Shown: positions 11,932 through 24,840, counted from the first letter of the stretch. The stretch: 64,000 nt of DNA from Sipunculus nudus (GCA_026874595.1 CM049312.1:57105429-57169428); one strand, 5' to 3'. Translations and numbers: made by a program. Notes: generated from the letters alone by a model not told the origin.

Positions 11932-13427
11932 TATGGCTACCCAAGGTGTGAGTGGTGCTATTGCCGAAGCTTTGGCCGCTGTTAACAAGGGGGACTAAAA
12001 CGATTGTGAAATCTCCAGTATGGAATAAACATGCTCTATAACAAATATATTGCTGGCTGAGCTGACTGGTCTCCAAAAAAAAGACCTCTTTATTAAGACA
12101 TTGATTAACCAGTCTGATGAAAAAAATTAACATTGAGAACTTTCGTGACCACCTTTTTGATATGGCGAAAATACAGCAAAACTTTCCTGGGGGTAAAATT
12201 ATCAAACGACTAAAGTCTAGAAACAATCCTTGCAATGACTATGAAATAAAATTGGCCAATGATTGTTATATTCTGTACCAGTTTACGGAAGGTGGGACCC
12301 CAGACTCCGTTAAAGAAGGTCTCAGTGGTCACTCTAGTCGACAAAGAATGGTCAGTGTTTCCACGCCTCCAAATAAAGATTCAGTGAATTCATCTGCTGG
12401 TCGTATACTTCCGGATATAGACTTGAATGCTCACAACAGGTTGGAAATGATTCGGCTCAACAGTACTTGTGATCAGCTAGAGAACACTTGTAATGTCAGA
12501 TACGACCATCTATAAAAACACGTAGACAGTGTAAATTATCTATTTAAAGAAACGAGGACTGCCCTAGAAGACTACAAATATTATATGCAAAATGAAATTG
12601 ACAAAGTAAGCGCTGCCTTGAATGACCAAAAAGAGGCCATTCTTACTCTAAACGGAAAACTCTACTCTAATCGTTTGCCAGGAGGAACTCCAGGGTAATA
12701 AGGAAAGGAGCTGGGCTGAAATGAATAAACTTGCCTCCGAACGACTTCAGATTCAGGCGAAAATTCGAGAAATTGAATACAACGTCAAAGAACTGTCGGA
12801 CAGGTCTGCCGCCTTTGCGCGTTCTCTTACGGATCTCAGATCTCGCATGACTCAAACTAATGGTGCTCAAATAATGCCAGCTACATTTGCAAGAGTAGCA
12901 TCTAAGCCATCATCTCCTGCTGTAAAAAGAAGGACAATTTAGGAATCAGTACGGGGGGATCTGATTCTCAATCAAATCAAGTAGGTAACGTCCAAGAGGA
13001 AACAAATAAGGCTCCTGCCCCTGCATTTGTTGAACGTCGCGCGGAAAACGCTATCCCTGTTCGAACAGGAAACGCTGATATCAGCTCTCGAAGGAATAAA
13101 TCCATCGGGCCGCAAGAGGAAGGTCCATCCTCATCCTCAGCAGATGATGACATTCCCGTATTAACCTCACGCAGACGTGATCATAACATGTACTCTGTGT
13201 TATCTGAATATTATATCGCTAACATTTGAAAACATGTAAGTTTGGAAAGGGTGACAAACCATATTATAGCTAGAGGAGTCTATGTGTTCAGTGTAAAGCT
13301 TCTGAGGAGCAAAAACATGCGCTACAATGGATGTTACTTGACAGTACATAATTCAAGCTGCAGGATTGTAGAATCAGGTAGCATTTGGCCTTTAAATGTA
13401 TACGCCAGACCCTGGGTTAATAGATAG
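11932..13427 (+). pseudogene. ORF1 of a non-LTR retrotransposon (decayed)
   Basis: A start at 11,932 (MATQGVSGAIAEALAAVNKG) leads into coding-like segments in shifted frames. These are 12,117-12,515, a coiled-coil-rich stretch at 12,540-12,942 (heptad-like runs such as NEIDKVSAALNDQKEAI), a low-complexity hinge at about 13,010-13,180 and a C-terminal part at 13,242-13,427 ending YARPWVNR. Coiled coils and a basic tail are typical of ORF1 RNA-binding proteins of LINE-type elements. At least three frameshifts or stops show it is dead. It sits directly upstream of an endonuclease/reverse transcriptase ORF on the same strand. Confidence 0.6.
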
Positions 13428-13507
13428 CGAGCAAAGGAATTTCGTGGTATGTCCCCTTTTACTGATTCATTGTCTGAGTATTTCGTTGACTGCCTTTCAC
13501 ATCCATT

Positions 13508-15745
13508 ATGTATAATTATTCATATCTTGTAAACAATGTGACAACTGCCTGTTATAATGCTCGTGGAATTATGGAAAGTTTCGCATTTGTTGAAAATCTT
13601 TTAAACTGTTACAAACTTGACATTTGCTGTATAACTGAACACTGGCTACTCTCCAATTCTTTGCAATTCTTGTCAACATTCCATGAGGATTACCAGGTAC
13701 ACGCTGTTGCTTGATCCATATGACCTGTGCAGGCGGGGTAAGGGAGAGGTAGCCCTTTTCTGGCACAAACACCTGTCAGATATACTCTCCCTTATAGATA
13801 ACCTGCTTGACGATCGCATTGTTGGTATCTGTGTTCGCCCCTAGCATGGTCCGTGTATTTTCATATTTGCAGTATATATGCCGAGCTTAACTATGGAGTC
13901 CAATTATTTAAAGAATATATTGAAAAATTAAACATTATTGAAAAATAAAAGAATTATGAGGAATATTCGAGAAGCGGTATTGTGGTGATGCTAGGCGACT
14001 TTAATAGTGAAGTGACGGGCACAAGATACGGAGTCCCAAAATCACTCAGAACTAATGTTATGCAATCTTTTCTATGTGAACACGATTTTATTTCTCTGAC
14101 TGCCGACTCTCTTCGCGGTGGTCCACTTTACACGTTTGATCCATACTCAAACAGTTCCCACCAATCGTTAATAGACCACGTCATTCTACCACGTCACGAG
14201 CTCCACTTGGTCGAACATTGTGAAGTTTGGGTTGTAGCTTTAATACTTCCGACCACCTGCCTGTGGTAACAAGATTGAAAATACCTCAAAGGCACAAATC
14301 CAAAAGAAGATTACACTCTCCTAATTGGTCAAAACTCGCGTCAGGGAAAGAACTGCAAAGACATTATGCTGCGGATTTGCGAGGTGAGCTTGATAAAATA
14401 TGTAAACCATACCCTGAAGCTGTACTGTTTCTGCCATCACTCAATATTACTCAGATATTGTCAAGGTCCTTCAAAATGCGGCGTCTAATATTCCTTTAAA
14501 ACAATTTAAATCTTTCTTACGACCAGGCTGGAAAAGTAAATTAAAGCATTTGATGTCATGATGAAATGAAAAGATTGCGGAGAGTCTGGATAGTCGATAG
14601 TAAGCCTCGCGGTTACTCTTCTAAGTCTTATAGCGACTACAAAGAAGCGAAAGCCGTTTTTCGAAGGCACATGAGACACTACCACAACTCTAAAGATAGA
14701 ATAGAATAAGAGAAATTGGAATCAGCTGCTGAACTCGATAAAAAAAAACTGGCAATTGCTCTACAAAAAAAAAGAAGAATTAAAGCAGTCGAAATAATGA
14801 TATGTCTTTAAATGATATTACAACAAACGATCCAATTATTATTTGTGAGAAGTGGGCGGACTACTTCGAGGAGTTGTACTCCTTTCAGACATATTCCTTT
14901 TATGACGTAAAATTCAAAACTAAATTAACTGAAAAAAGTAAAACGATTATATGAAGAGTCTAAAAGAAATAAAGCGGCAGTATTAGATGAAAAAATCACG
15001 AAATTAGAAATAAAAAAAAGTATTCAACAACTTAAAAACAGACAGGCTCCTGGTTTCGAAAGTATTATGAATGAGCAAAAGTATTTTGGTGGGGATATAA
15101 TGATCAATCATCTTGAAAACTTATTTAATTCCATAAGAAAAACGGAAACTATGCCAGAGTGCATGAAGATAGGTATAATTGTAACAGTCCCAAAAGATAA
15201 AACCAAAAGTCGTACCAATCCAGACAATAATAGAGGAATAACCTTACTGCCGTGTATATATACAATTTTTGAAAATGTTTTGCATTCTCGTTTTTATAAA
15301 TATATTACCATGTCAGTGCATTTCAAAAAGGTACAGGCGCACTTAACGCATCCCACTACCTGCTGGAATGTATTTGTCTCAATCTCGAGCGGCGGTCCCT
15401 AGTTAACTGCTGCTGTCTCGACAGTAGCAAAGCTTTTCTTCGTGTCTGGCACGGTTTATTCGTGAAATTATATAAAAAGGGGATTGATGGGAAATTATGG
15501 AGGATTTTATATAATGTGTACACAGAAATGACAGCGAAAATTTTATACCAGGACAAAACCAGCAGAAAAAATCCCATTGCTCAGTCTGTCCGGCAGGGGG
15601 GAGTCCTGTCGCCGCTTTAATACTTGATTTTTATTTATGATCTCTTTTGGGAACTTAGAGCTCTTGCCTTTAGGGTCAAAATAGGTGATCCACAGATGAC
15701 ATTACACTGCTGGCACTCGCGCCTTCTGATCTCCAATTAATGATT
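13508..15745 (+). pseudogene. ORF2 of a non-LTR retrotransposon: endonuclease and reverse transcriptase (decayed)
   Basis: The N-terminal part is an apurinic-type endonuclease: CYNARGIMESF, then CCITEHWL (13,623 onward), GDFNSEV near 13,992 and a terminal SDHLPV-like motif near 14,245. A linker follows, then reverse transcriptase: NRQAPGFE (15,036), NRGITLLPCIYTIFENVL (15,226), SSKAF (15,424), RQGGVLSP (15,589) and a damaged catalytic box read as STDDITLLAL near 15,687, where YADD is expected. Frameshifts and stops occur throughout, and a piece before the catalytic box is deleted. The clade is CR1/Jockey/I-like in broad terms; I cannot place it more closely. A 3' tail is not clear. Confidence 0.75.
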
Positions 15746-16454
15746 GACAGATGTGTTGCGTGAGAGCGCAAGGATGTATAATATGTGAAACCCTCATCGC
15801 TTTTGGAGATTGAACAATGAAACAATAAAGCCACCCGAAGTCAAAAACACCTCGGTATTTTATTAAATGCCTGCATGTCCTCCATTGATGTTGATGGTGT
15901 GATAGATCTACGATTGGCTACCCTGAACTTGTACCATGTTGACCAAGGTTCTGAGTGGGTCATTGTTCAGTTACCCATAATGCTATAGGTTTAATAGAGG
16001 GCTCATGCCCTCTGACACATTAATGCTTTGAAGTTCATCAGTAATGTTCATGGGCTATATGACGATTGACGATTAGTATAATAGCGATATGGTTGTCCAT
16101 GATTTCATATATATGACTATAGTAAACATAGGCATAAATGGTATATTAAATGATATATTAATTAAGTTTACGCATAAGTTGATAATGCTTGTAGTTTACT
16201 TGATATTATTTATTTTTAAGCTCTACCAAGCTTAAATACAATAATGTACATTGTAAAACAATACTTATATAATAATAAAATCTATACATATACAACTTGA
16301 CATCTGATGAAAGAGCTCTAAGCTCACGCCTGCGCTACACGAACCAGAATGCAACATTCCTGTGCACAACAAACCAGGGCCTTCCCAAGACGAATCAGAA
16401 TGTAAACAGCGCAAAATAAAAGAGACACCTATACTTATAATTTAATTGAATAAT
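15746..16454. other. non-coding stretch
   Basis: It holds the possible end of the preceding retrotransposon, then AT-rich sequence with no recognisable gene or repeat end. Confidence 0.45.
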
Positions 16455-16676
16455 TTAAAAGTGAACGGAGACACCAAAACACAGGTAACTTTTTTAAATG
16501 ATAGAATATAAAAACAACAATACTTTGCTCTCTTCCCTGGTTCTAATCCAACAAAGAGTAAAATTTAAGATTTTGGTCTTTGTGTTAAAGGCCATGAATA
16601 ACTAACGTCTTTTCCAACCCCCTGTTAATATTTTTTTTGTTTATATAACAAATTGGCATTATTCAAAGGAAAAAAA
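16455..16676 (+). mobile_element. 5' part of a split non-LTR retrotransposon 3' end
   Basis: The sequence from AAAAGTGAACGGAGACACC to about 16,676 matches 40,640-40,880, including the coding phrase VKFKILVFVLKAMNN. That phrase is typical of the region after the reverse transcriptase in CR1/Jockey-type elements. The match stops where an L1-like element begins and resumes at about 23,595, so the two pieces are one interrupted copy. Confidence 0.7.
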
Positions 16677-16776
16677 TCAAGGACATCCGGTTTATGGCGA
16701 CACCTGGTTAGACGTGCTGAGGCAGCGCTCTAAAACATTTTCAAAAATATTGTTTTAAACATTACTTGGTATTACC

Positions 16777-17497
16777 ATGTCACCCAAGGGTCGAGTGAAG
16801 CCTGGTGAACAAACAATAAACGCTTATATGTTAAGGAAACATAGCCAGGCAGCTTCAGAACAGGCTGAATTTGTCGGTGATGAAAACCCGAGTGAAGATG
16901 ACATGGCGGAGTTGGCAAGTGAGGGGTGCTACAAGAACATTACGGCTGCCATTAAAAGCCTACAAACACAGGTCAGTGACACCCGAAGTTCTATTATAGA
17001 ACACATCACCAGAAATTCGAAAATAAATTACAGATCATAAAAAACCAGTTTTGAAAATGCCCATGGTAGTATTGCGGAACTGAAACGAGATAATTAAGTC
17101 TGACATAGCAGCTGAGTGCAGAACGTAAAGCTAGAGAAGCCGCTGAAGAAAAACTTACAGAGGTTAAGCAGGATATTTTGCACATGAAAAGATACACAAG
17201 AGAGTACAATATTAGAATTAACGGTATTCGGGAAGATAAACAAGAGAACGTAAGGAACAAACTGGTTGACTTTATACATGTTCACAATTTAATGCCTGGG
17301 GTAAATAAAGCAGATATTAATAGAGAAGTTGAGTATGCTCACAGAACAGGAAAAAGAATCCACGAGGATTTCCTAAGGATGACTACGAAGAGAGAATAAA
17401 AGCCCTGCCACACATGAAACAAGCCAACCTCGACGGAAAGCGCGCTCGCTTTACCAGAGGCAAACTTGTTGTGAAAGGACAAATAGTACCTGTTTAA
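16777..17497 (+). pseudogene. L1/Tx1-like ORF1 (RNA-binding protein, decayed)
   Basis: The start MSPKGRVKPGEQTINAYM opens a 260-base frame. The protein then continues across frameshifts and a stop through a coiled-coil stretch (AERKAREAAEEKLTEVKQDI). An RRM-like region follows (YNIRINGIREDKQENVRNKL and VEYAHRTGKR), then the C-terminal phrase GKRARFTRGKLVVKG and a stop at 17,495-17,497. Coiled coil, RRM and C-terminal domain in this order match ORF1 of L1/Tx1-type elements. It is not translatable as it stands. Confidence 0.7.
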
Positions 17498-18576
17498 AAC
17501 GGGCATTGGACAATAACATTGGACTTGTTTATGGGTCTCACCATTAGAGTAGCTTAGGACTTATTTCTGAATGCTCTGTGTTTTTATTATTGTAGATAAG
17601 GACTTATTTCCATAAGGGAAACCGCAAGGTGTGACCACAAGTTAAACCTCACAAAAGATTACAAGGGCGACTCCTGTCGACAGAGGTTGGATTCACGAGC
17701 TGCAAGAGAACTGTTTTACTCCGAGGCTTGAGTAGGCAAGAACTTGTGTTATTATTGCCCATATAAATGTGTCTACATACAGAAGATGAAGCCCTAGGTA
17801 CTATATGAATTTCATTGTTGAATATATGTTTATGCTGTTACTATTTTCTTTCATATTTTTTTTCATAAACAAGTTGTTAACTCGTAAAGCAATTTCGATA
17901 TAATAAGGGTTATCGTTAATGTGGGTGACATGGTTTCTTGTTCACCTGACAACAGCATTACCTATACTAAGGTGAACCTAAACGGTCCAGGTACATGATT
18001 TATCATTACTGGTCTATTTTACTATTTTTAACGATTTCTATTTATTTAAGCTTAATACCTAGTAGCTAGTGATGTACTAATTGTCGGGCCTGAATTACTG
18101 AAGTACTGAAGTACTGGTTGTTTTTATCTTAAGTGAAACACCAAGGGGGGGGGGGGGGAGATCCTAATTTCAGATAATGTTATGATGAACTGTTTTTTAT
18201 TTTAATTACTCCATATCATATCATATTTTATATATTAATCAAGCGTGGGATGTTTAACAATAGTATATCATATATAATGTCATTCCCCATATGACCTTAT
18301 TAGCAGCTAGGCCTATAGTAAATATTGACAGTGAATTAAAACAGTAAAATAATTATAAAAATAAAGCATCTTTGGGCGCTGCCTCCCGATTTTCAAACCA
18401 CACATACTTTCTTTATTGTTCGATCACAGGATCAGTTTACCATGTCTTGTTTTTTAAGTACCAGAAATATTCAAATTATCTTGTCATGGAGTTTAGAACA
18501 CTCTCAGAGGTTCTATACTCCCAGTAGCTGAGGTTGAGTTCTAACCTCACCTTCATGCAGAACACAACATCAGTAT

Positions 18577-18635
<59 letters not shown>

Positions 18636-18657
18636 TGTTTCAGTAAGCATATTTCGG
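17498..18657. other. linker between ORF1 and ORF2
   Basis: About 1.15 kb with no coding sequence. It holds a poly-G run (18,146-18,160) and an (AT)n tract at about 18,582-18,635. This is long for an inter-ORF region, so later insertions are likely, but I could not find their ends. Confidence 0.45.
18582..18635. repeat. (AT)n microsatellite
   Basis: Nearly pure AT alternation with one TTT interruption. Confidence 0.9.
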
Positions 18658-18810
18658 TTGAAATTTCAAGTTTCTGGGTGGATTTTCTTCTATGTATTGT
18701 GTATATTTTGTTTATTTGTTTATTTAGTGTGTTATATCATCTACACTCCTATTGTCACCATCAAGGGAGATTTACAACTTCAGATACAAGGTACATGTAA
18801 AATTGACATG

Positions 18811-21395
18811 TCTAATTTAATGTCAAGTCTGAAACTTCTTAGTTTAAATGTTTGGGGCCTAAATAATAAGCTTAAACGTAGGTCTGTCTTCAAATGGGCA
18901 AAAAAAAAAAAAAAAAATTGTGATTTTTTTACTGTTACAAGAAACTCACAGTTGTTGTGAAACACAACTGATTTGGAGAAATGAATGGTATGGAACTGAA
19001 TTCTATTCACATGGAACAACAAATAGTAGAGGTGTTGCAGTATTGTTTAGACATAACTTGAATGTAGACAGCTCAAAAGTATTTTATAATTCAGGGGGAA
19101 GGGAGACGCTTAGTTATTAAGTTGTTCATTGATAAATTCAGATATATATCAGTTAATGTTTATGCTCTCAATATTGCAAAAGGCCAGGTTACCTTCTTCA
19201 TTAAGTTAATACATATTATACTGGATTACACTTCATTTGGGGATAGAATTTTGGTTAGAGGAGATTTTGATATTGCTTTATATAATATTCTGGACAGAGA
19301 AGGGGGACAACTTTGTTCCAAAGACAAGGTGAGGAAGGGGGTGAAAGAAATTATCAATGACCTTAATCTTTCCGATATTTGGCGAAAAACCAACTCAAAA
19401 AGGAATTCACTTGGAGAATCAAAAGTGAAAAGATAGCTTCAAGGCTTGATTATTAGCTTATTTCAGAACAGTTGCAGGATTTTGTAAAAAAAAACAAATA
19501 TATTGCCATATGTAAACTCAGACCACCCTGGTATTAAACTACAAATTAGTTTAGAAGTATTGTTGAACAACTATAAGGGTGCGGGGATCTGGAAACTAAG
19601 TGTAAGGTTATTAGATAAACATAATGGAGGAGTTAGTATCAGCAAAATCTAAGGGGTTAGAAGAATATAAAAATAGGTCTGATCAGAGGATTAAATGGGA
19701 AGCAATGAAATACAAAATAAGACAATTTTTATTAATACAAGTAAGGAAAATAAACAACTTACAAGTAAAAGGGAAGAAGATTTACAAAACAAGTTAAAGT
19801 TCTACTGATTAAAATAATTGATGCAGACAGTAATGATAAAGAAGATTACATTAGGGAAATTCAGAAAGTTAAACAAGAACTGGAGGAGATAGACAATTAT
19901 AAAACCCAAGGTCTAATATTAAGGTCAAAAGTCAGGTGGTTTGAGAAGGTAGAGAAAAGTTCAAATTATTTTTTTAATTTAGAGGAAAGTAATACTCTTA
20001 GGAAATGGGTTAGGAAATTAAAGAAGGACACAGGTGAGTTTACATCAGATCCTAAGAAAATTCTAAAGCTTGAACAAGAATTTTAAACAAAGTAACTGTT
20101 ATGTTCATCAAATCTCACTACGTCGGCAGACTAAACTGAACAGTATTTGTCTGATATTGATAATCCAAATCTTTTAAAAGAAGGTAATGAATTTCTAAGT
20201 AAACCACTTACAATGGAAGAATGTCAACAAACAATAAATTCAGTTCATAATGGCAAGAGTCCTGGTAATGATGGGCTACCAATAGAATTTTATAGAAAAA
20301 ACGTTGGCCTCATTTTGGTCCTTTACTACTTGATTCTTTTAATAAGTCACTTGTGGATGGAACATGATCTTCATCACAAAGACTGTCATTACTCTTCTGG
20401 AAAAAATAAAGATCGTACTTTTTTGAAAAACTGGAGATCAATTCCTCTTTGAAACACAGATTATAAAATGATATCAAAAACCTTAGCTAGAAGATTAACA
20501 AATATAATGGCAAATCTTACTCATCATAATCAAATTGGATATGTAAAAGAAAGATATATTGGAGAAAATATTAGATTTATAAATGATTTACTGGATTATA
20601 CAAAAGAAAACAATATGTCTGGAATGATTATCTCCGTAGATACGGAACAAAGCTTTTGACTCATTAAAATGGGAGTTTTTTTTTGCAGTGCTTACGAAAT
20701 TCCAGTTTGATAATAAATTTGTATCATGGATCAAAGTCTTATATACAGATATTAGCAGCTGTATTATAAATAACAGAGTACCTCTACATATTTTTAATTA
20801 GAAAGAGGTGTCAGACAGGGTGATCCTCGGTCCCGTTATATATTTATATTAATTATGTAAATACTGGCCACTAAAATAAGAGGAGATTCACATATAGATG
20901 GGTTTTCAATTGGGACGGGCCAAATAAAATTACTACAATATGCAGACGACACAATAGCCACAGTGTCTGATATAAAATCTGGTAAGATATTATTAAGGAG
21001 AGTTGAGGAGTTTGGGAGGTACAGTGGTCTTAAGATAAATAGAGAGAAATAGAGAAGGACTGTAGACCATGGATACAGTTGTGGAATTACAATTTAAAAA
21101 AAGTATGCAGATCTGTTCGCATTTTATTTGATTGTATTATGACCCAAAATTTATAAATTAAGATATGTTTGGGTATTTTTACAGAGAGATCATACAGAGT
21201 CGGTATCTTTTTAAAAAAGATTATTTTTTAAATGTAGGCTTAAAAGCACAATATATATGGCATAATAAGCATTTTGTATGGAATGGAGAAACTATTTTTT
21301 GGCCGAGCTTTAATAAGATTGGTATAAAAAGAATACAGGATCTATTTGATGAAAGTAACCCTATTATTTATTTTTTTTCTTTCTTGTGTCTCAGA
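18811..21395 (+). pseudogene. L1/Tx1-like ORF2: endonuclease and reverse transcriptase (decayed)
   Basis: The endonuclease opens with LKLLSLNVWGLNNKLKR and shows LLQETHS, then RGVAVLFRHN and a modified GDFDI (19,262) where GDFN is usual. Reverse transcriptase motifs follow in order: GKSPGNDGLPIEFYR (20,253), SKTLARRL, NQIGYVKERYIGENIR (20,529), ISVDTEQSFDS (20,630, with a one-base shift), GVRQGDP (about 20,810) and an intact LQYADDT (about 20,935). The part after the catalytic box continues to HNKHFVWNGETIFW and QDLFDESN (21,345), then is cut by antisense sequence. Several stops and shifts make it inactive. Confidence 0.8.
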
Positions 21396-22415
21396 CAATA
21401 GGTACCTTTATTATTTCTATTCTTTTTCATCATCGACACCAAGAAGAAGAAAGAAACGTAACGTAAAGCAACAAAAATATACAACTGGTCTGAAGTGATC
21501 ATGAAACCAGTTAATGAAAGGCATTCTTCAGATGTTGCTCTTGAAAATAACATAAACCACACATACACATGTCAGAACCTTAAAAAGGGTATGTTTATCC
21601 AATAAGAACAAAATGCAATATCAATATAACTATGCCTCCGTATTTAGATTGCATCTCCTGGCGCCATGATCTACAAAACATGTAATAGGTGATAAGTAAC
21701 ACAACAAGGATTTTACTAAAATTAGTGTATCAAGTGTACAATTCTTTTATAGTATCATGCAACCACTTCCACCGATCAATGTTTGTATCTTCCTAGCCTC
21801 TTCGCCTCATTACGGATATTTTGTTTTCTAAATCTATTATTGTACGTTTTAGAAAATTTGGAAAAGATATTTTGTCGATGTAAACAAAGTTTTCCTTGTA
21901 TAATCAGATATTTATAAAGCTCACGATTCCTTCCTTTCATATTTTCATGCTCACCGAAAATCACTTGTCAAATTGTTATCGAGATCCAACTCTCACTAAA
22001 GCCGTGCCAAAAGTTATTAAATTCATACCAAAACCGTAATGTATATCGACAGGAGAAGAACCTATGCTCCAGAGTATCAATACTTCTATTACAATATTCA
22101 CAGTCAGGACTATCTACTAGTTTCATTTTGTATAATTTATCTCTAAATGGGATTATTCAGTGGAGGAACTTGAAATGAAAATCCTGGGATTTTGTACAAT
22201 ACAGGTAGCTGTTGGGGTGACTGATATATAAACTGAAATGTTCATTAGATATATCATACATATTTTGCCAATATAAAAGAGCAGTTGGTTCTTGATATTT
22301 TATTTTTATTAGTGTGTTGTAAAGGACTTTACATTTACTCTGTAAAACAGAACCAGTTTCAGAAGACACCTCGCCCGACATAATGCTTGATGTACAAATT
22401 TCTAAATTTGTCTTG
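21396..22415 (-). mobile_element. antisense L1-like 3' end nested in the L1-like element
   Basis: Read on the minus strand, this holds an ORF2 C-terminal region: KVLYNTLIKIKYQEPTALLY (22,300), ISNEHFSLYISH, FHFKFLH, a zinc-knuckle-like DSPDCEYCNRSIDTLEHRFF (about 22,110-22,055) and KGRNRELYKYLIIQ (21,935). The plus-strand edge at 21,396 is T-rich, as expected for the poly-A tail of a minus-strand insertion. It is most simply a 5'-truncated L1-like copy inserted in reverse. A twin-priming inversion is an alternative, but a second C-terminal region follows on the plus strand, which argues against it. Confidence 0.65.
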
Positions 22416-23430
22416 TCTTGAATGAAAAATGTTTTCCATTATTTTGGAATTGTTTTAGTCAAACTATACACTTCAAGTAAGTTTGTATTTAAATTATATC
22501 TCTGTTTCAAGTCCGAGGTCTTAAAGAAATATCCTTGGTCATTGACAATGTCTTTGATCCTCTTTATACCATATTTATACCATTTAACCCTATTATCTCA
22601 TTTGAATATTGGAAGTCAAAAGGATTAAAATGGGGTCATTTCCTTCAGTGGTACACATTAGTAGTTCAGGTAATGAAATTACAACTGAATAGAGAAAGTG
22701 ATACTTTAAGTACTGAAACTGAAAGGAATGACAACAAAGAATCTGGAGGGAAGTCCCTGAATTAATCATATGTAATGTGTCAAAATCGAATGATACCACT
22801 AAACAAAATCAAAAACAGATATTGTCATTAACACAGATATATACTATTATAGAGCAAAATTTGTGCCCTTGCCCACAGGTAAAACCAAAAGTGTCCAAGT
22901 GTGTAGCAATTTTATCAGAAAATTGTTCTTGGGTTTATCAGCTGCCACATAAAGTTTTACATAATGCGAAGTCAGTGGTATTCCAATAGAAGTTTTTGCA
23001 AGATATTTTAGTGAATAAATATTGGTTAAAAAATGGAAAATTCTAGATTTTGATTACTGCACATTCTGTTAGACAGATTGTGATACATTAATGCATCTTT
23101 TCTTGGAGTGCAGTATGACTAAACAATTTTGGCATGAACTTGAAATATGGTGTCAGATGCAAAAGATAAACTTAACAGTTCAGAAAACTGAAATATTTTA
23201 TGGTAACAAAGAGGAAAATGGTTTAATTAATATTATGTAAATTTTAGGTAAAAGATATATTGAGCAGTGTAGGAATGCAAACAAAAGCTCAATAGTGAAG
23301 CCGGTATACAGTTTATATTGGAATATGCAAGAATTGAGTATTTTATAGCCAAGAAAAATAATAAAACTGATTTATTTAAAAAGAGACGGTTAAAATCCAG
23401 TATGTAGTTATTTGAATTCACAAGAATGTG
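22416..23430 (+). pseudogene. C-terminal part of the L1/Tx1-like ORF2
   Basis: This resumes the interrupted ORF2. Frames include SFEYWKSKGLKWGHFLQWY (22,597), WVYQLPHKVLHNAKSVVFQ (22,930) and a zinc-knuckle-like FDYCTFC...CDTLMHLFLECSM (about 23,050-23,120), then AKKNNKTDLFKKRR. The same domain lies antisense in 21,396-22,415, so two different L1-like copies are present. Many stops. Confidence 0.65.
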
Positions 23431-23594
23431 TGTATCCATGTAGAGGTATGTATGTGAAGTTAGAGGAGGGGGGAGATGGTTTCATGTTAATGCGACTTGT
23501 TTTAATGTACATTTACCGTTTCTCAGTTTATATGTATGCAGCCTAGCCTTAATGTAATTGCATAAAAATGTATTTTGCCTTGGATTGAATAAAA

Positions 23595-23745
23595 AAAGTA
23601 TGAAATCAACTGTTATTCAATCTAGGGCTTTTAGCGCTGCCAGCCCCAGGCTTTGGAATAACCTTTACGAGGCATAAAGAACATGTTCTGAAATGTATCT
23701 ATTTGCTGAGTGTTATTGTTCTAAAGTAAATTCCACTACCCCTAG
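23595..23745 (+). mobile_element. 3' part of the split non-LTR retrotransposon
   Basis: Codes for QSRAFSAASPRLWNNLYEA, the well-known C-terminal phrase of CR1/Jockey-type ORF2 proteins, and continues to CCACTACCCCT. It is collinear with 40,920-41,060, so it is the missing right half of 16,455-16,676. Confidence 0.75.
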
Positions 23746-23751
23746 GTACAA

Positions 23752-23791
<40 letters not shown>
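23752..23791. repeat. (CA)n(TA)n microsatellite
   Basis: CA dinucleotides pass into TA dinucleotides. The same compound tract starts the second tandem unit at about 25,150. Confidence 0.9.
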
Positions 23792-24620
23792 GTGACATAA
23801 GGTAGATAAAAAAATCCAAGAATTAGTTGTTAATGATAGTTAGTGAACGGCTATGACTTTGTTTCACAAAGTGAAATTTCCTATTTTATGATATATTTAA
23901 ACTTTTCGATTTAATGATATGTTAGTTTAGTGTTATTTATTTTCGGATAATAGAGATGTATATAATTATGACCATGCTTACAATGACCAAACAGACTTTT
24001 CTGTGTATCAAGCTGTTTTAAATTAAAAATATATTCTTCGGTGTTAATACATGGCTCTAATGTCCAATGCATGACGTTATGACGTCACAGGACCTTTTAC
24101 AAGCCCTCCTAGCCTTTCCGTGTACTCAGTATTATTGCAAGGAAGAAAACTAGGCAAGGTTTGTAGTTTGTGCTGTTTTTAAGAATTGTCCAAAGTGCAG
24201 CCTGAACACAGGATTAGCTATCCCCATTTCAGAGTAGTTTCTGTTATCTACACTAGACGGCGCGTCAACAAGCAGCAAGCAACAGCCCAAGAGAGCAAAT
24301 GAACAGCAAGTATATAAAAAAAAGGCCATACTACAACGAGTGCTGTTGCTGATACCGCTTGAAAATTATCTCATTTTATTTTTTTTTCTAAAGGGGTAAT
24401 CTGCAGAAATATATGTGAATATTCGTCAAATTTTATACGGATGAACTCATCAAAATCTACTCACATTTAAATCAGAATATCTCACAGAATATTAATGCAC
24501 TACCAACCATAGTTATAGCTGTACTGTGTGATAAAATGCTCGCTATCTTATACTACATAACAGCGGGAGGAACCACGGCAGCCGCGCCCTCCAGGAACAT
24601 CATCTCCAACCAGGGGATAT
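23755..24620 (+). repeat. tandem unit 1 of block B left arm
   Basis: From the (TA)n tract through AATCCAAGAATTAGTTGTTA, the GACGTCACAGG stretch, the CACTAGACGGCG stretch and the AGCGGGAGGAACC box, this parallels 25,150-26,040 in the same orientation. The offset is about 1.4 kb. Confidence 0.7.
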
Positions 24621-24840
24621 GTTACCTGAGTGGGTTCAAATTGGGGATGGGCCAGTGTGGTGCCTGCATTCTTTGCCGGGGTGTGGGGGGCACACTGGCC
24701 GAGTACTCCAGGTCTATAAATCTCATTGAAATGTTCAATTTGGGATTTAACGACCAGCAGCATAAAAAAAGGGTTTCTTGAAACCTGCCCTACTCGGGTC
24801 TCCAAGCGGCCGCCTCCCCCCACAAAACTGAAAAATAATG
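24556..24840 (+). mobile_element. SINE-like repeat, family 2, fuller copy
   Basis: AGCGGGAGGAACC...GCGCCCTCCAGG is followed by a B-box-like GGGTTCAAATTGGGG (24,632) and TGCCTGCATTCTTTGCCGGG. The same order appears in reverse at 38,455-38,800. A tRNA-derived origin is inferred from the B box only. Confidence 0.5.

Larger units (their letters stand above)
16677..23594 (+). mobile_element. ~6.9 kb L1/Tx1-like retrotransposon (nearly full length, decayed)
   Basis: It starts GGACATCCGGTTTATGGCGA and ends in an adenine-rich GAATAAAAAAAGT tail at about 23,594. It carries ORF1 (16,777-17,497) and ORF2 (from about 18,811), both broken. The ORF2 C-terminal part is separated from the rest by an antisense insertion at 21,396-22,415. 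The element is inserted in a CR1/Jockey-type fragment whose halves flank it and whose unsplit relative lies at 40,640-41,085. Confidence 0.7.

Noticed and set aside
21396-22415. Twin-priming inversion of the L1-like element's own tail
   Set aside because: A second C-terminal domain follows on the plus strand at 22,416-23,430, so the antisense piece must come from another copy.
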